Assembly: GCA_023384675.1 (NCBI GenBank)
Contig: JAHDVK010000009.1
Coordinates: 124,001 to 188,000, forward strand
Origin: Bryobacteraceae bacterium
Lineage (GTDB): Bacteria > Acidobacteriota > Terriglobia > Bryobacterales > Bryobacteraceae
Direction of reading: 5' to 3'
Length of the DNA: 64,000 nt
In this document: in pieces, positions 17,002 to 24,580 of the stretch
Layout: each line of letters begins with the position of its first letter
Numbering within the stretch: position 1 is the stretch's first letter
Notes under the pieces: generated by a model
Database searches by the model: none
What the model saw: only the letters and a program-made list of their open reading frames with translations
What the model was told of the DNA's origin: nothing
Position numbers and translations under genes: made by a program

Positions 17002-17211
17002 CTAGGCAGCGGAGACCTGGGCAGCGATCTTAGTCGGCTCGGGAACAGGTTCTCCGATTTCTCGCAGCGCCAGAATGTGGTCGCGAATCGCGGTTCGCAG
17101 GTTTGCTTTCACTTCGTCCACCGTGTCTCCGGTCGCCATGCAGCCGGGTAAGTCGGGAACATGCCCGAACCAGTTCGTTCCCGCCCTTTCGATAATGACT
17201 GCGTATTCCAT
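17002..17211 (-). CDS. hicB: HicB-like antitoxin
   Basis: A 69-residue HicB-type protein: the degenerate RNase H-like fold shows as MEYAVIIERAGTNWFGHVPDLPGCMATGDTVDEVKANL, followed by a helical REIGEPVPEPT segment. It lacks the C-terminal DNA-binding domain found in longer HicB proteins, so it may neutralise HicA without repressing transcription. It lies 10 bp after hicA and 24 bp before leuC. In most hicAB loci the toxin is first, as here. Confidence 0.88.
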   Translation of the reverse strand: MEYAVIIERAGTNWFGHVPDLPGCMATGDTVDEVKANLRTAIRDHILALREIGEPVPEPTKIAAQVSAA

Positions 17212-17221
17212 CGGTTCCTCT

Positions 17222-17422
17222 CTAACCCAGTGTAAGCCCGGATTTCTTCAGGATCTCTTTCAGGGTCCCAATTGGCATGTCGTTGCCAGGCTTACCGTGG
17301 ACTGTGATCACGAAAGGATTTCCGGGCTTTCTGTACTGGCGGTGGGATGTTCCTGCCTGGCGTTGCAGGACCCAGCCGTCCCGTTCGAGAATCCGAACCA
17401 AATCGCGAACCTTGACCGTCAT
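17222..17422 (-). CDS. hicA: HicA-like mRNA interferase toxin
   Basis: A 66-residue double-stranded-RNA-binding-fold toxin of the HicA (YcfA) family, which cleaves mRNA independently of ribosomes. The signature AGTSHRQYRKPG (23-34) contains the catalytic His27, and VHGKPGNDMPIGTLKEILKKSGL is the conserved C-terminal half. Its ATG overlaps the leuB stop in an ATGA junction, so its translation is probably coupled to leuB. No separate promoter space exists upstream. Confidence 0.9.
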   Translation of the reverse strand: MTVKVRDLVRILERDGWVLQRQAGTSHRQYRKPGNPFVITVHGKPGNDMPIGTLKEILKKSGLTLG

Positions 17423-18492
17423 GCGATCGCGTCGCAGACCGCCTGTCCCACCTGTTCGGTGGTGGCGGGCGGGCCTGCGGGCTTGAGGTCGGCGGTGACG
17501 CGGCCGGAATTGAGCACGGCTTCGATCGCCGCGGTGACCGCCTTCGCCTCCTCGAGCAGACCAAAACTGTATTCAAGCATCGCCGCCACGCTGCCGATGG
17601 CGCCGAGCGGATTGGCCTTGTTCTGACCGGCGATATCCGGGGCGGAGCCATGGACCGGCTCATAGAGGCCCACCCAGGCGCCGGAGGGCTTTTTGCCGCC
17701 GATCGAAGCCGATGGCAGCATGCCGATGGAACCGGCCAGCACCGCGCCTTCGTCGCTCAGAATGTCCCCGAACATGTTCTCAGTGACGACCACATCGAAG
17801 CGGCGCGGGTTCAGGATGAGCTGCATCGCGCAGTTGTCCACCAGGACGTGTTCGAGTTCGACTTCCGGATAATCGACGGCTACGTCCGTGACCACCTTGC
17901 GCCAGAGCTGCGAGCATTCCAGAACGTTCGACTTGTCGACCGAGGAGACCTTCTTGCGGCGTTTGCGCGCGAGTTCGAAGGCCATGCGCGCGATGCGGTC
18001 GATCTCGGGCCGCGAGTACGCCATTGTGTTCACGGCCGAATCGCCCTCGACGCCGCGGGGCGTGCCATAGTAAATGCCGCCAGTGAGTTCGCGGACGATG
18101 ATCATGTCCGTGCCCTCCACCAGGTGGTTCTTCAGTGGGGAGGAATCGATCAGGGCCTGATACGTCCTTACGGGGCGCAGGTTGGCATAGACACCCAAGG
18201 CGGCGCGGATTCCCAGCAGGCCGCGTTCGGGGCGCTGCGAAGGGGGCGCGTTGTCGAACTCGGGCAGACCCACCGCGCCGAGCAGCGTGGCGTCCGCATC
18301 GCGCGCGAGGGCGGCGGTCTCATCGGGGAAGGGCGTGCCGGTCTTGTGAATGGCCACGCCGCCAAGCAGACCTTCGGTGAGCTTCACGGTATGGGAAAAA
18401 CGCGAAGCCACGCGTTCGAGCACACGTACGGCTTCCCGGGTGACTTCCGTACCGATGCCGTCACCAGGCAGGACAAGTACATTCAATTGCAT
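17419..18492 (-). CDS. leuB: 3-isopropylmalate dehydrogenase
   Basis: A 357-residue NAD-dependent decarboxylating dehydrogenase for the third step of leucine synthesis. It contains LPGDGIGTEVTREAVRVLE at the N-terminus, the NAPPSQRPERGLLGIRAALG loop, VRELTGGIYYG, and the signature TENMFGDILSDEGAVLAGSIGMLPSASIG, with VHGSAPDIAGQNKANPLG as cofactor site. Length matches LeuB (about 355-360). It is preceded by leuA at 18 bp and followed by hicA with a 4-bp overlap. Confidence 0.97.
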   Translation of the reverse strand: MQLNVLVLPGDGIGTEVTREAVRVLERVASRFSHTVKLTEGLLGGVAIHKTGTPFPDETAALARDADATLLGAVGLPEFDNAPPSQRPERGLLGIRAALGVYANLRPVRTYQALIDSSPLKNHLVEGTDMIIVRELTGGIYYGTPRGVEGDSAVNTMAYSRPEIDRIARMAFELARKRRKKVSSVDKSNVLECSQLWRKVVTDVAVDYPEVELEHVLVDNCAMQLILNPRRFDVVVTENMFGDILSDEGAVLAGSIGMLPSASIGGKKPSGAWVGLYEPVHGSAPDIAGQNKANPLGAIGSVAAMLEYSFGLLEEAKAVTAAIEAVLNSGRVTADLKPAGPPATTEQVGQAVCDAIA

Positions 18493-18510
18493 GTTGGTAT
18501 TTCGGGGGAC

Positions 18511-19716
18511 TTAGTCGCCGGCGATGGCGGCGTCGCGTTTGATGGTGTCTTCGCCCGCCTTCATGGCTGTGATCAGGGCGAGAATCTCCTGGTCGGTGAC
18601 GCCCTTCTTGCGGTCCGCGATGGCGATGAAGCCGCTGTACACGGCGTCCAGTTCATCCTTGGTCAACTCGTGGCCGAGATGAGTGCACTTGGACTTCAGC
18701 GCGTGACGGCCGCTGTGCTTGCCCAGCACCAGGCGGCCTTCGGGGACGCCGACGCTCATCGGGTCGATGATTTCGTAGGTGCTCTTGTTCTTCAGGTAGC
18801 CGTCCTGGTGGATGCCGGCTTCGTGGGCGAAGGCGTTCGCGCCGACCAGGGCTTTGTTGGGCTGCGGTCCGAAGGTGATGATGCTGGATAAAAGCTGGCT
18901 GGCGGGGAACAGGTGTTCAGTGACGATCTCGGTGTAGCAGGGAAGTTGATCGTGGCGGACCTTCATCGCTACCACTACCTCTTCCAGGGCGCAGTTGCCC
19001 GCCCGTTCGCCGATGCCGTTGATGGTGCATTCGATCTGGCGGGCGCCGGCCATCACGGCGGCGAGGGAATTCGCCGTGGCGAGGCCGAGGTCGTCGTGAC
19101 AATGCACGCTCACGATGGCGCGGTCGCCCAGGATGCGGGCGATGCGGCCAATCAGTTGAGCGTGCTCGTGAGGAACCGAGAAGCCGACGGTGTCGGGCAG
19201 GTTGACGGTGGTAGCCCCTGCATCCACCACGGCGAGCGAGATCTCTTCGAGGTAATCGGGATCGGTTCGCGTGGCGTCCTCGGCCGAGAATTCGACATCG
19301 TCGGCATACTGGCGCGCGAGGCGGACGGCCGCCACCGCGTCGTCGAGCACTTGTTGCCGTGACTTCTTCAGTTTGTACGTAAGATGAATATCACTGGTGG
19401 CAATGAAAGTGTGGATTCGCGGGCGCCGGCACGGCTTCAGAGCCTCCGCCGCGCGTTCAACATCCACTCGGGTGGCGCGGGCCAGTGCGGCCACACGCAC
19501 ATCGGGCATTTCGCGACTGATCGTGCGAACTGCCTCGAAATCGCCTTCGGAGGCGATGGGAAACCCGGCTTCCATGATGTCGACGCCGAGTTCCACCAGC
19601 TTTTCGGCCATCCGGAGCTTTTCCGGAACCGTCATGCTGCAACCGGGGGATTGTTCTCCATCCCGGAGAGTGGTGTCAAAGATGTATACGCGCTGCTTGT
19701 CGTTTGGCTCTGCCAT
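18511..19716 (-). CDS. leuA: 2-isopropylmalate synthase, short form without regulatory domain
   Basis: A 401-residue DRE-TIM metallolyase that condenses acetyl-CoA with 2-ketoisovalerate, the first committed step to leucine. [34 protein letters not shown] and [15 protein letters not shown] are the HMGL-family signatures, and [28 protein letters not shown] with [13 protein letters not shown] marks the isopropylmalate synthase subdomain. Common LeuA proteins have about 500-520 residues; this one stops where the C-terminal leucine-binding (LeuA dimer) domain should start, with a clean stop and leuB 18 bp on. Homocitrate synthase has similar length, but the operon context supports LeuA. Confidence 0.92.
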   Translation of the reverse strand: MAEPNDKQRVYIFDTTLRDGEQSPGCSMTVPEKLRMAEKLVELGVDIMEAGFPIASEGDFEAVRTISREMPDVRVAALARATRVDVERAAEALKPCRRPRIHTFIATSDIHLTYKLKKSRQQVLDDAVAAVRLARQYADDVEFSAEDATRTDPDYLEEISLAVVDAGATTVNLPDTVGFSVPHEHAQLIGRIARILGDRAIVSVHCHDDLGLATANSLAAVMAGARQIECTINGIGERAGNCALEEVVVAMKVRHDQLPCYTEIVTEHLFPASQLLSSIITFGPQPNKALVGANAFAHEAGIHQDGYLKNKSTYEIIDPMSVGVPEGRLVLGKHSGRHALKSKCTHLGHELTKDELDAVYSGFIAIADRKKGVTDQEILALITAMKAGEDTIKRDAAIAGD

Positions 19717-19996
19717 AAAGAGCGTCCGCGAATCCTAAGGTGTTCGGTCTGTCAGCGTCCGGCCTGTCGCTCCGGAGCGCCTTCAGAGCCGCTCATTCAC
19801 TATCTGAGCACGAGGACGGTGATTTAGCAAATTTATAATTTCACAGGGTGGCATAATTTTGAGGCATGGTATAAACTTCTGTTATGCAGAGTCGGGCCGT
19901 CATTAGAGTTGTTCCGCAAGTCTCACATTTGATGATAGAAAAAATGGTGTCAGACACCATTTATCGGCCCGTTTGGAGCGGCCGGGAGGAGGCGTG
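19717..19996. promoter_or_regulatory. leuA/LysR divergent regulatory region
   Basis: An AT-rich gap in a GC-rich region between two divergent genes. ATAA-N7-TTAT at 19871-19885 is a dyad of LysR-site type (T-N11-A) nested in GCAT-N16-ATGC (19864-19887). The TATAAA near 19830 on the minus strand could be a -10 for leuA. The LysR product may control the operon from here, which is inference. Confidence 0.45.
19942..19962. repeat. Perfect 21-bp palindrome before LysR gene
   Basis: AAATGGTGTC and GACACCATTT flank a single A, making a perfect inverted repeat 34 bp upstream of the LysR start. The GTGTCAGACACC core resembles REP-like palindromes seen in many bacterial genomes, so it may be a mobile REP unit rather than an operator. 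Confidence 0.7.
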
Positions 19997-20887
19997 ATGG
20001 AGCTGTATCCACTGAAAGTATTCTTGACTGTCGCGACCGAGCGCAGTTTCTCGCGCGCGGGAGAAAAGCTGTTGCGGACCCAGCCCGCGATCTCGCTCAC
20101 CGTGCAGCGGCTGGAAACCGAGCTGGGCGAACGGCTTCTGGACCGTTCGGGCCGCGAGTTGGTGCTCACCGACGCCGGCCGCATCGTTCTGGACTACTGC
20201 CGGCGCTTCGAGAACCTGGAGCGCGATCTTGAGAACGCGATCGCCGAGCTGCGCGACATGGCCGCCGGCCGGCTGGTGATCGGAGCGAACGAATCCACCA
20301 CGCTCTATCTGATCCAGCACATCGTGAACTACCGGCGGCTGTATCCAAAGGTGAAGGTGCAGGTGCGGCGCACGCTCTCCAGCAAGATCCCGGAGCAGTT
20401 GATCGACGGCGATCTGGAACTCGGCGTGATCAGCTACGATCCGGAGGATGACCGCCTGGAGGCCCATGCGATCTATCACGATCACCTTTGCTTCGTGGTG
20501 TCGCCGCAGCACCGCTTCGCCGGGCGGGCGCAGGTGTCCATCAAGGAACTGGGCATGGAGACGTTCATCGCGCATAACGTCATGTCGCCGTATCGCGAGT
20601 CGGTGTTGAAGGCGTTCAACAAGGCGAAAGTGCCGCTGAATATGGACGTGGAGATGCCCACCGTGGAGACGATCCGCAAAATGGTGCAGCGGAACGAAGG
20701 CGTGGCGTTCCTGCCGAAGATGTGCGTGGAGCAGGAACTGGAATCGCGGGCGCTGATCGAAGTGGATGTCTTGGAGATCAACGTCGAGCGGCGGATCCAG
20801 TTGCTTTATCCGTCGCGGCGGGCGCTGTCGCACGCGGCCAAGGCGTTTCTGGAAGTGGTGCAGACGCCCGTGGCGGGCGCTCGCTAA
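19997..20887 (+). CDS. LysR-family transcriptional regulator
   Basis: A 296-residue LysR regulator. The start at MELYPLK is supported by GGGAGGAGG 5 bp upstream. Residues 1-60 are the winged helix (FLTVATERSFSRAGEKLLRTQPAISLTVQRLE), ~60-85 the linker helix, and ~87-290 the periplasmic-binding-like effector domain. It is divergent from leuA, the classical arrangement of a LysR protein with its target, so it may regulate leucine synthesis. CysB/CbbR-like subfamily assignment is not possible by eye. Confidence 0.92.
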   Translation: MELYPLKVFLTVATERSFSRAGEKLLRTQPAISLTVQRLETELGERLLDRSGRELVLTDAGRIVLDYCRRFENLERDLENAIAELRDMAAGRLVIGANESTTLYLIQHIVNYRRLYPKVKVQVRRTLSSKIPEQLIDGDLELGVISYDPEDDRLEAHAIYHDHLCFVVSPQHRFAGRAQVSIKELGMETFIAHNVMSPYRESVLKAFNKAKVPLNMDVEMPTVETIRKMVQRNEGVAFLPKMCVEQELESRALIEVDVLEINVERRIQLLYPSRRALSHAAKAFLEVVQTPVAGAR

Positions 20888-20908
20888 TTGGTCGTACTTG
20901 CAAACCAC

Positions 20909-20937
20909 TTGCATTTTGACATACTTCCCGTTATGCT
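20909..20937 (+). promoter_or_regulatory. Sigma70-like promoter for TonB receptor
   Basis: TTGCAT and TATGCT are spaced by 17 bp. Transcription would start only a few bases before the annotated ATG, so the message may be nearly leaderless or translation may begin at the ATG 83 bp further in. Confidence 0.5.
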
Positions 20938-20946
20938 CGGGTTGTC

Positions 20947-23277
20947 ATGTCGAATGCATTTTATGCTGAGCAATCGTCGCAACCGGCGTCCGCCAGCAAG
21001 TGTTCCTGGCAAATCGTTTGCGATTCGATGGTTCTGGCGGCCGTACTCGCCCTGCTGCTGGCGGGCGGGTTACGGGCCGGTGAAGCCGCTCCGGCGTCGC
21101 TGGGCGGAAGCGTGCGCTACGCCGACGGCTCGGCGGCGGAGGGCGTGGAAGTGCGGGTGGAGGAAATTCGCCACTCGGCGCGGACCAACCGCGAGGGCGG
21201 CTTTCATTTCGCGGCGCTGCCGCCCGGCATTTACACGGTGCGCGTACTGGCGGGCGCGCAGCTGCTGGCGCGTCGCGACGCCCTGGCATTGAATCCCGGC
21301 GAGGCGCAGGAAGTCCATTTCGAGGCGCAGACGGCCGGTCTGTTGTCGGAAAGCATCGTGGTTACCGGATCGAGCCGCGCGGAACTGCTCACCGAAGCGC
21401 CGGTTCGCACCGAACTCATCACCGCGCGCCAGACCGAGGCGCTCGCCAAGCGCACGCTCACCGAGGCCTTGACCGCGACGGTGCCGGGCGTGCGTGTCGA
21501 GAACAACTGTCAGAACTGCGGCGTAATGGCGGTGCGGCTGAACGGGCTGGAAGGCCAGTACACGCAGATTCTTGAAGACGGGTTGCCGACGTTAACCGGC
21601 GTGACGATGGTTTACGGCCTGGATCAAATCCCTACGGAATTCCTCGAGCAGATTGAAGTGGTCAAGGGCGGGAACTCGGCTCTGTACGGGCCGAACGCGG
21701 TGGCAGGCGTCATTAATCTCATCCGCCGCGAACCGCGCGCGAACAGCTTCAGCATCGATTCACTCGCGGGCTGGCACAAGGGTCGTCCCGAGCAGCAGGG
21801 TGGTGCGAGCGCGCAAATCGAGAAAATGCCGGGCGGGCTGGCGGGCGACTTCTATTTCCGTGGAATTCGCCGCACGCACCTCGATCGCGACCGCGACGGC
21901 TTCACGGAACTGCCGCGGCGCGAACTGCTGGCCGGCGGAACGACTTTGTACAAGTCGTTCTTCGACAGCCGGGCGCGAATGGTGTTTGGCGGCAGTGTGT
22001 TTGACGAGTTCCGCCGCGGCGGCAGCCAGTTTGACCGCCCGCCCGAAGAGACGTTCACCACCGAGCAGGCGGCGGCCCGGCGTTCGGCGGGCTTTCTGCG
22101 CTGGAGCCATGCGCTGAGCCCGTCCACGCTCTACAGCATGAGCCAAAGCTTCGCTCAATTTCAGAGAAACAGCTATTATGGTGCTGCTTTTGACCCGAAT
22201 GCGTACGGAAATACGCGAAATCCGCTGTTCAACGGCGATTATCAGATCAGCCATCAGGCAGGACGGCATTCCCTCACGGGCGGCTGGCAGACCTGGTGGG
22301 AACACGTCTCGGACCGGATTCCCAGCTACGGCCGCAGCTTCGGGGACACGTTCACGAACCAGGGTCTATATTTCCAGGACGAGTTCCGGGTTTCGCCACG
22401 TCTCGTAGTGCTCGGCGGGTTCCGGGCAGACAAGAGCAACCTGGTGGACCGCTGGATCGTCAGTCCGCGGGCGAATGTCCGCTACGGCTTGACGGAAAGC
22501 TGGAGTGTGCGGGCGGGCGTCAGCACGGGATTCCGCGCGCCGGCGATCTTCGACGAGGATCTGCATGTGGCGGCAGTGGGCGGCGAGGGTTTCGTGATCC
22601 AGAGGGGATTGGGCCTGCGCCCCGAACGCAGCGTCAGCTACACGGGGTCGGTGGACTATACCGGGCGCCTGTTCGGGCGGCGTTTTCAGGCCGGGGCGAG
22701 TCTGTTTCAGACGTCGCTGCGCGATAATTTCGTGCTCGAAGAAAACGAAGCGGACGATTTCCGGCTGCTGGAGCGGATCAACGGACCCGGATCGTTCGTC
22801 CGCGGCGTGGATGCGAACCTGCTGTGGCAGGTCCACAGCCGCGTGACCCTGCGCGGCGGCGCCACTTTCCAGGCGGCGCGCTTCCGTGAGCCGGAGCCGC
22901 AGTTCGGCAGCCTGCGCTTTTTCCGTACGCCGAACCAGTATGGCTTTCTGCAAACCGATTTCAATCTGCCGGGCCGGCTGGAGCTGACGACGCTAGCCGA
23001 CTTCACGGGTTCCATGCAGGTGCCGCACTATGAAGGCTACATCGAAGAGGACCGCCTCGAGCGGTCGAAGAGTTTCCTCGCGTGGAACGTGATCCTCGGG
23101 CGGACGTTCGCGCCTGGCGGCAGGGAGAACGTCCGCGTGCGCGTCTTTGGCGCTCTGATGAACCTCACGGACGATGTGCAGCCGGATTTCGACCGGGGCC
23201 CGCTGCGCGATTCCACCTACGTCTACGGCCCCACGCAGATGCGTCAGGCCACGGTGGGGCTGACATTGCGCTTCTAG
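20947..23277 (+). CDS. TonB-dependent receptor with plug Cys pair
   Basis: A 776-residue outer-membrane receptor. A hydrophobic leader (residues ~28-45) is followed by a carboxypeptidase-regulatory-like beta sandwich (~50-118: LGGSVRYADGSAAEGVEV...FAALPPGIYTVRV), a TonB box (ESIVVTG, ~137-143), the plug (~150-255, ALYGPNAVAGVINLI) and a ~500-residue barrel ending in aromatic F (VGLTLRF). The plug contains NNCQNCGV, a C-x2-C pair seen in a subset of receptors. Residues before the leader are unusual, and an internal ATG at 21030 is an alternative start. The substrate (metal chelate, cobamide or other) is unknown. It converges with a TlpA gene 2 bp on. Confidence 0.88.
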   Translation: MSNAFYAEQSSQPASASKCSWQIVCDSMVLAAVLALLLAGGLRAGEAAPASLGGSVRYADGSAAEGVEVRVEEIRHSARTNREGGFHFAALPPGIYTVRVLAGAQLLARRDALALNPGEAQEVHFEAQTAGLLSESIVVTGSSRAELLTEAPVRTELITARQTEALAKRTLTEALTATVPGVRVENNCQNCGVMAVRLNGLEGQYTQILEDGLPTLTGVTMVYGLDQIPTEFLEQIEVVKGGNSALYGPNAVAGVINLIRREPRANSFSIDSLAGWHKGRPEQQGGASAQIEKMPGGLAGDFYFRGIRRTHLDRDRDGFTELPRRELLAGGTTLYKSFFDSRARMVFGGSVFDEFRRGGSQFDRPPEETFTTEQAAARRSAGFLRWSHALSPSTLYSMSQSFAQFQRNSYYGAAFDPNAYGNTRNPLFNGDYQISHQAGRHSLTGGWQTWWEHVSDRIPSYGRSFGDTFTNQGLYFQDEFRVSPRLVVLGGFRADKSNLVDRWIVSPRANVRYGLTESWSVRAGVSTGFRAPAIFDEDLHVAAVGGEGFVIQRGLGLRPERSVSYTGSVDYTGRLFGRRFQAGASLFQTSLRDNFVLEENEADDFRLLERINGPGSFVRGVDANLLWQVHSRVTLRGGATFQAARFREPEPQFGSLRFFRTPNQYGFLQTDFNLPGRLELTTLADFTGSMQVPHYEGYIEEDRLERSKSFLAWNVILGRTFAPGGRENVRVRVFGALMNLTDDVQPDFDRGPLRDSTYVYGPTQMRQATVGLTLRF

Positions 23278-23279
23278 GT

Positions 23280-23789
23280 TCAGGCCCGGCCGGGTTGAAG
23301 GGCAGCGGTTAAAAGCGACCGAAAGCGGGCTTCGTCGAGGGCCGTGTTGAAGCTGGAAAGCACGCGCCCTTCGCGGTCGAGCAGGAGCGTGTAGGGGAGT
23401 GTTTCAATGCCCGGCCGGTAGCGCCGTTTGGTTTCCCGGTCTGCGAGCAGGATCGGGTAGGGGATCTTATATTGAGCGACGAACGGACGGACTCCACGCC
23501 AGCCGGATTCATCCACGGAGACGCCCAGGACATGGACGCCCCGAGGGCCGAAATCCCTGAAAATCTTGATCAAATCCGGGATTTCCCGGCGGCAGGGAGC
23601 GCACCAGGTGGCCCAGAAATTCAGCAGCACCAGACGGCCTCGGAAGGTCTCCAGGGCGAGCCACGAGCCATCAGAGGACTGCAGCCGAAAAAGGGGGGCA
23701 AGGTCACCGGCGTCAAGCGGAGGTTCCGCTCGCACAAGCTGCAAGCCGGCGAGGGGAGCGGCGAGCGCAGCGCGGCGGGAGATCGTCAT
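23280..23789 (-). CDS. TlpA-family thiol-disulfide oxidoreductase
   Basis: A 169-residue exported thioredoxin-fold protein. The leader MTISRRAALAAPLAGLQLVRA has a twin-Arg pair. The AhpC/TSA-Redoxin-like core has LNFWATWCAPCRREIPDL with active-site C63-A-P-C66, and the cis-Pro region is ETLPYTLLLDREG. It would reduce or transfer electrons to periplasmic disulfides, for example in cytochrome c maturation. It is downstream of the 23799 gene by 9 bp on the same strand and overlaps nothing. Confidence 0.9.
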   Translation of the reverse strand: MTISRRAALAAPLAGLQLVRAEPPLDAGDLAPLFRLQSSDGSWLALETFRGRLVLLNFWATWCAPCRREIPDLIKIFRDFGPRGVHVLGVSVDESGWRGVRPFVAQYKIPYPILLADRETKRRYRPGIETLPYTLLLDREGRVLSSFNTALDEARFRSLLTAALQPGRA

Positions 23790-23798
23790 GGGATCAGA

Positions 23799-24521
23799 TC
23801 AACGCTGCCGCGTGAGTTCCCGCCAGCCGGGGCGGGTGTCGCGGTGCCAGGGTACTTTCAGGCGCAGGGCGTTCGCGAAGCTGCGCGAGGGGTTCAGCAC
23901 ACCGCGGAAAGCGATAATGGCCGGGCCCCAGCGCACCTTCTTCTCCAAAGCGCGAATCACGTAGCGGTCAATCATGTCCTCGGTCACCTGCCAGCCCATG
24001 CCGGCCGTGGGTGTGACAACCAGGTCCACCCAACCCATGGTCCCGGGCACGGCGGAAGAGCCCACGTTGCCGAGTGACGCCTCGCTGATGGGCCCGATTT
24101 CGAACTGCGTGCTGTAGGCGGCGCTGAACGCCATGGCTTTCAACCGCGAATGCCAGTACGCGCGATTTGCGCCGAATTCGGCCATTTTCCCGGTCCGGTT
24201 GTTGTTCGTATAGATGTAGCTGGTGACGGAGCCTTGCATCGGGTGGCCGATGTAGTTGACGATGAACGGGTCCGTGTCGCCCCAGCCTCTCAACCCCCTG
24301 ATGGCGTTGCCGTAATCCTTAAAAAACGGCCCGCCGAACTGTTCGCGGGTACCGGGCTCGGTAGCGAAGCGGAAACTGTGTTCGATGGCGAGGAAGGCGC
24401 CCGACTGCCAGAGGACGGAGGTCCAGTCCGTCTCGGGCTGCTTGAGCGCGGGCGACAAGGTCTGCTCCGCAGCCTGACTGGTTATCCCCAGAAGAACGAA
24501 TGCAAGTAGGGCGGCTCGCAT
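23799..24521 (-). CDS. Exported protein of unknown function
   Basis: A 240-residue protein with a signal peptide (1-17, ending SQA-A). The central part (ATEPGTREQFGGPFF, NYIGHPMQGSVTSYIYTNNN, ~60-110) and the later PGTMGWVDLVVTPTAGMGW segment are Gly/aromatic-rich and suggest beta structure, perhaps an outer-membrane protein. The GHPMQGS stretch reminds me of DUF3943-type proteins, but I am not sure. It lies in front of the tlpA-like gene, so the pair is probably co-transcribed. Confidence 0.7.
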   Translation of the reverse strand: MRAALLAFVLLGITSQAAEQTLSPALKQPETDWTSVLWQSGAFLAIEHSFRFATEPGTREQFGGPFFKDYGNAIRGLRGWGDTDPFIVNYIGHPMQGSVTSYIYTNNNRTGKMAEFGANRAYWHSRLKAMAFSAAYSTQFEIGPISEASLGNVGSSAVPGTMGWVDLVVTPTAGMGWQVTEDMIDRYVIRALEKKVRWGPAIIAFRGVLNPSRSFANALRLKVPWHRDTRPGWRELTRQR

Positions 24522-24580
24522 ATCCAGATCGATAACTATAGATTACCAGTCAGCGAGAGCGGGCGGCTGCGGGCGCCAAC

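Noticed and set aside
18511-19716. Homocitrate synthase (NifV-like) instead of LeuA
   Set aside because: Length would fit, but it begins a complete leuABCD operon and has the isopropylmalate synthase segments. No nif genes are nearby.
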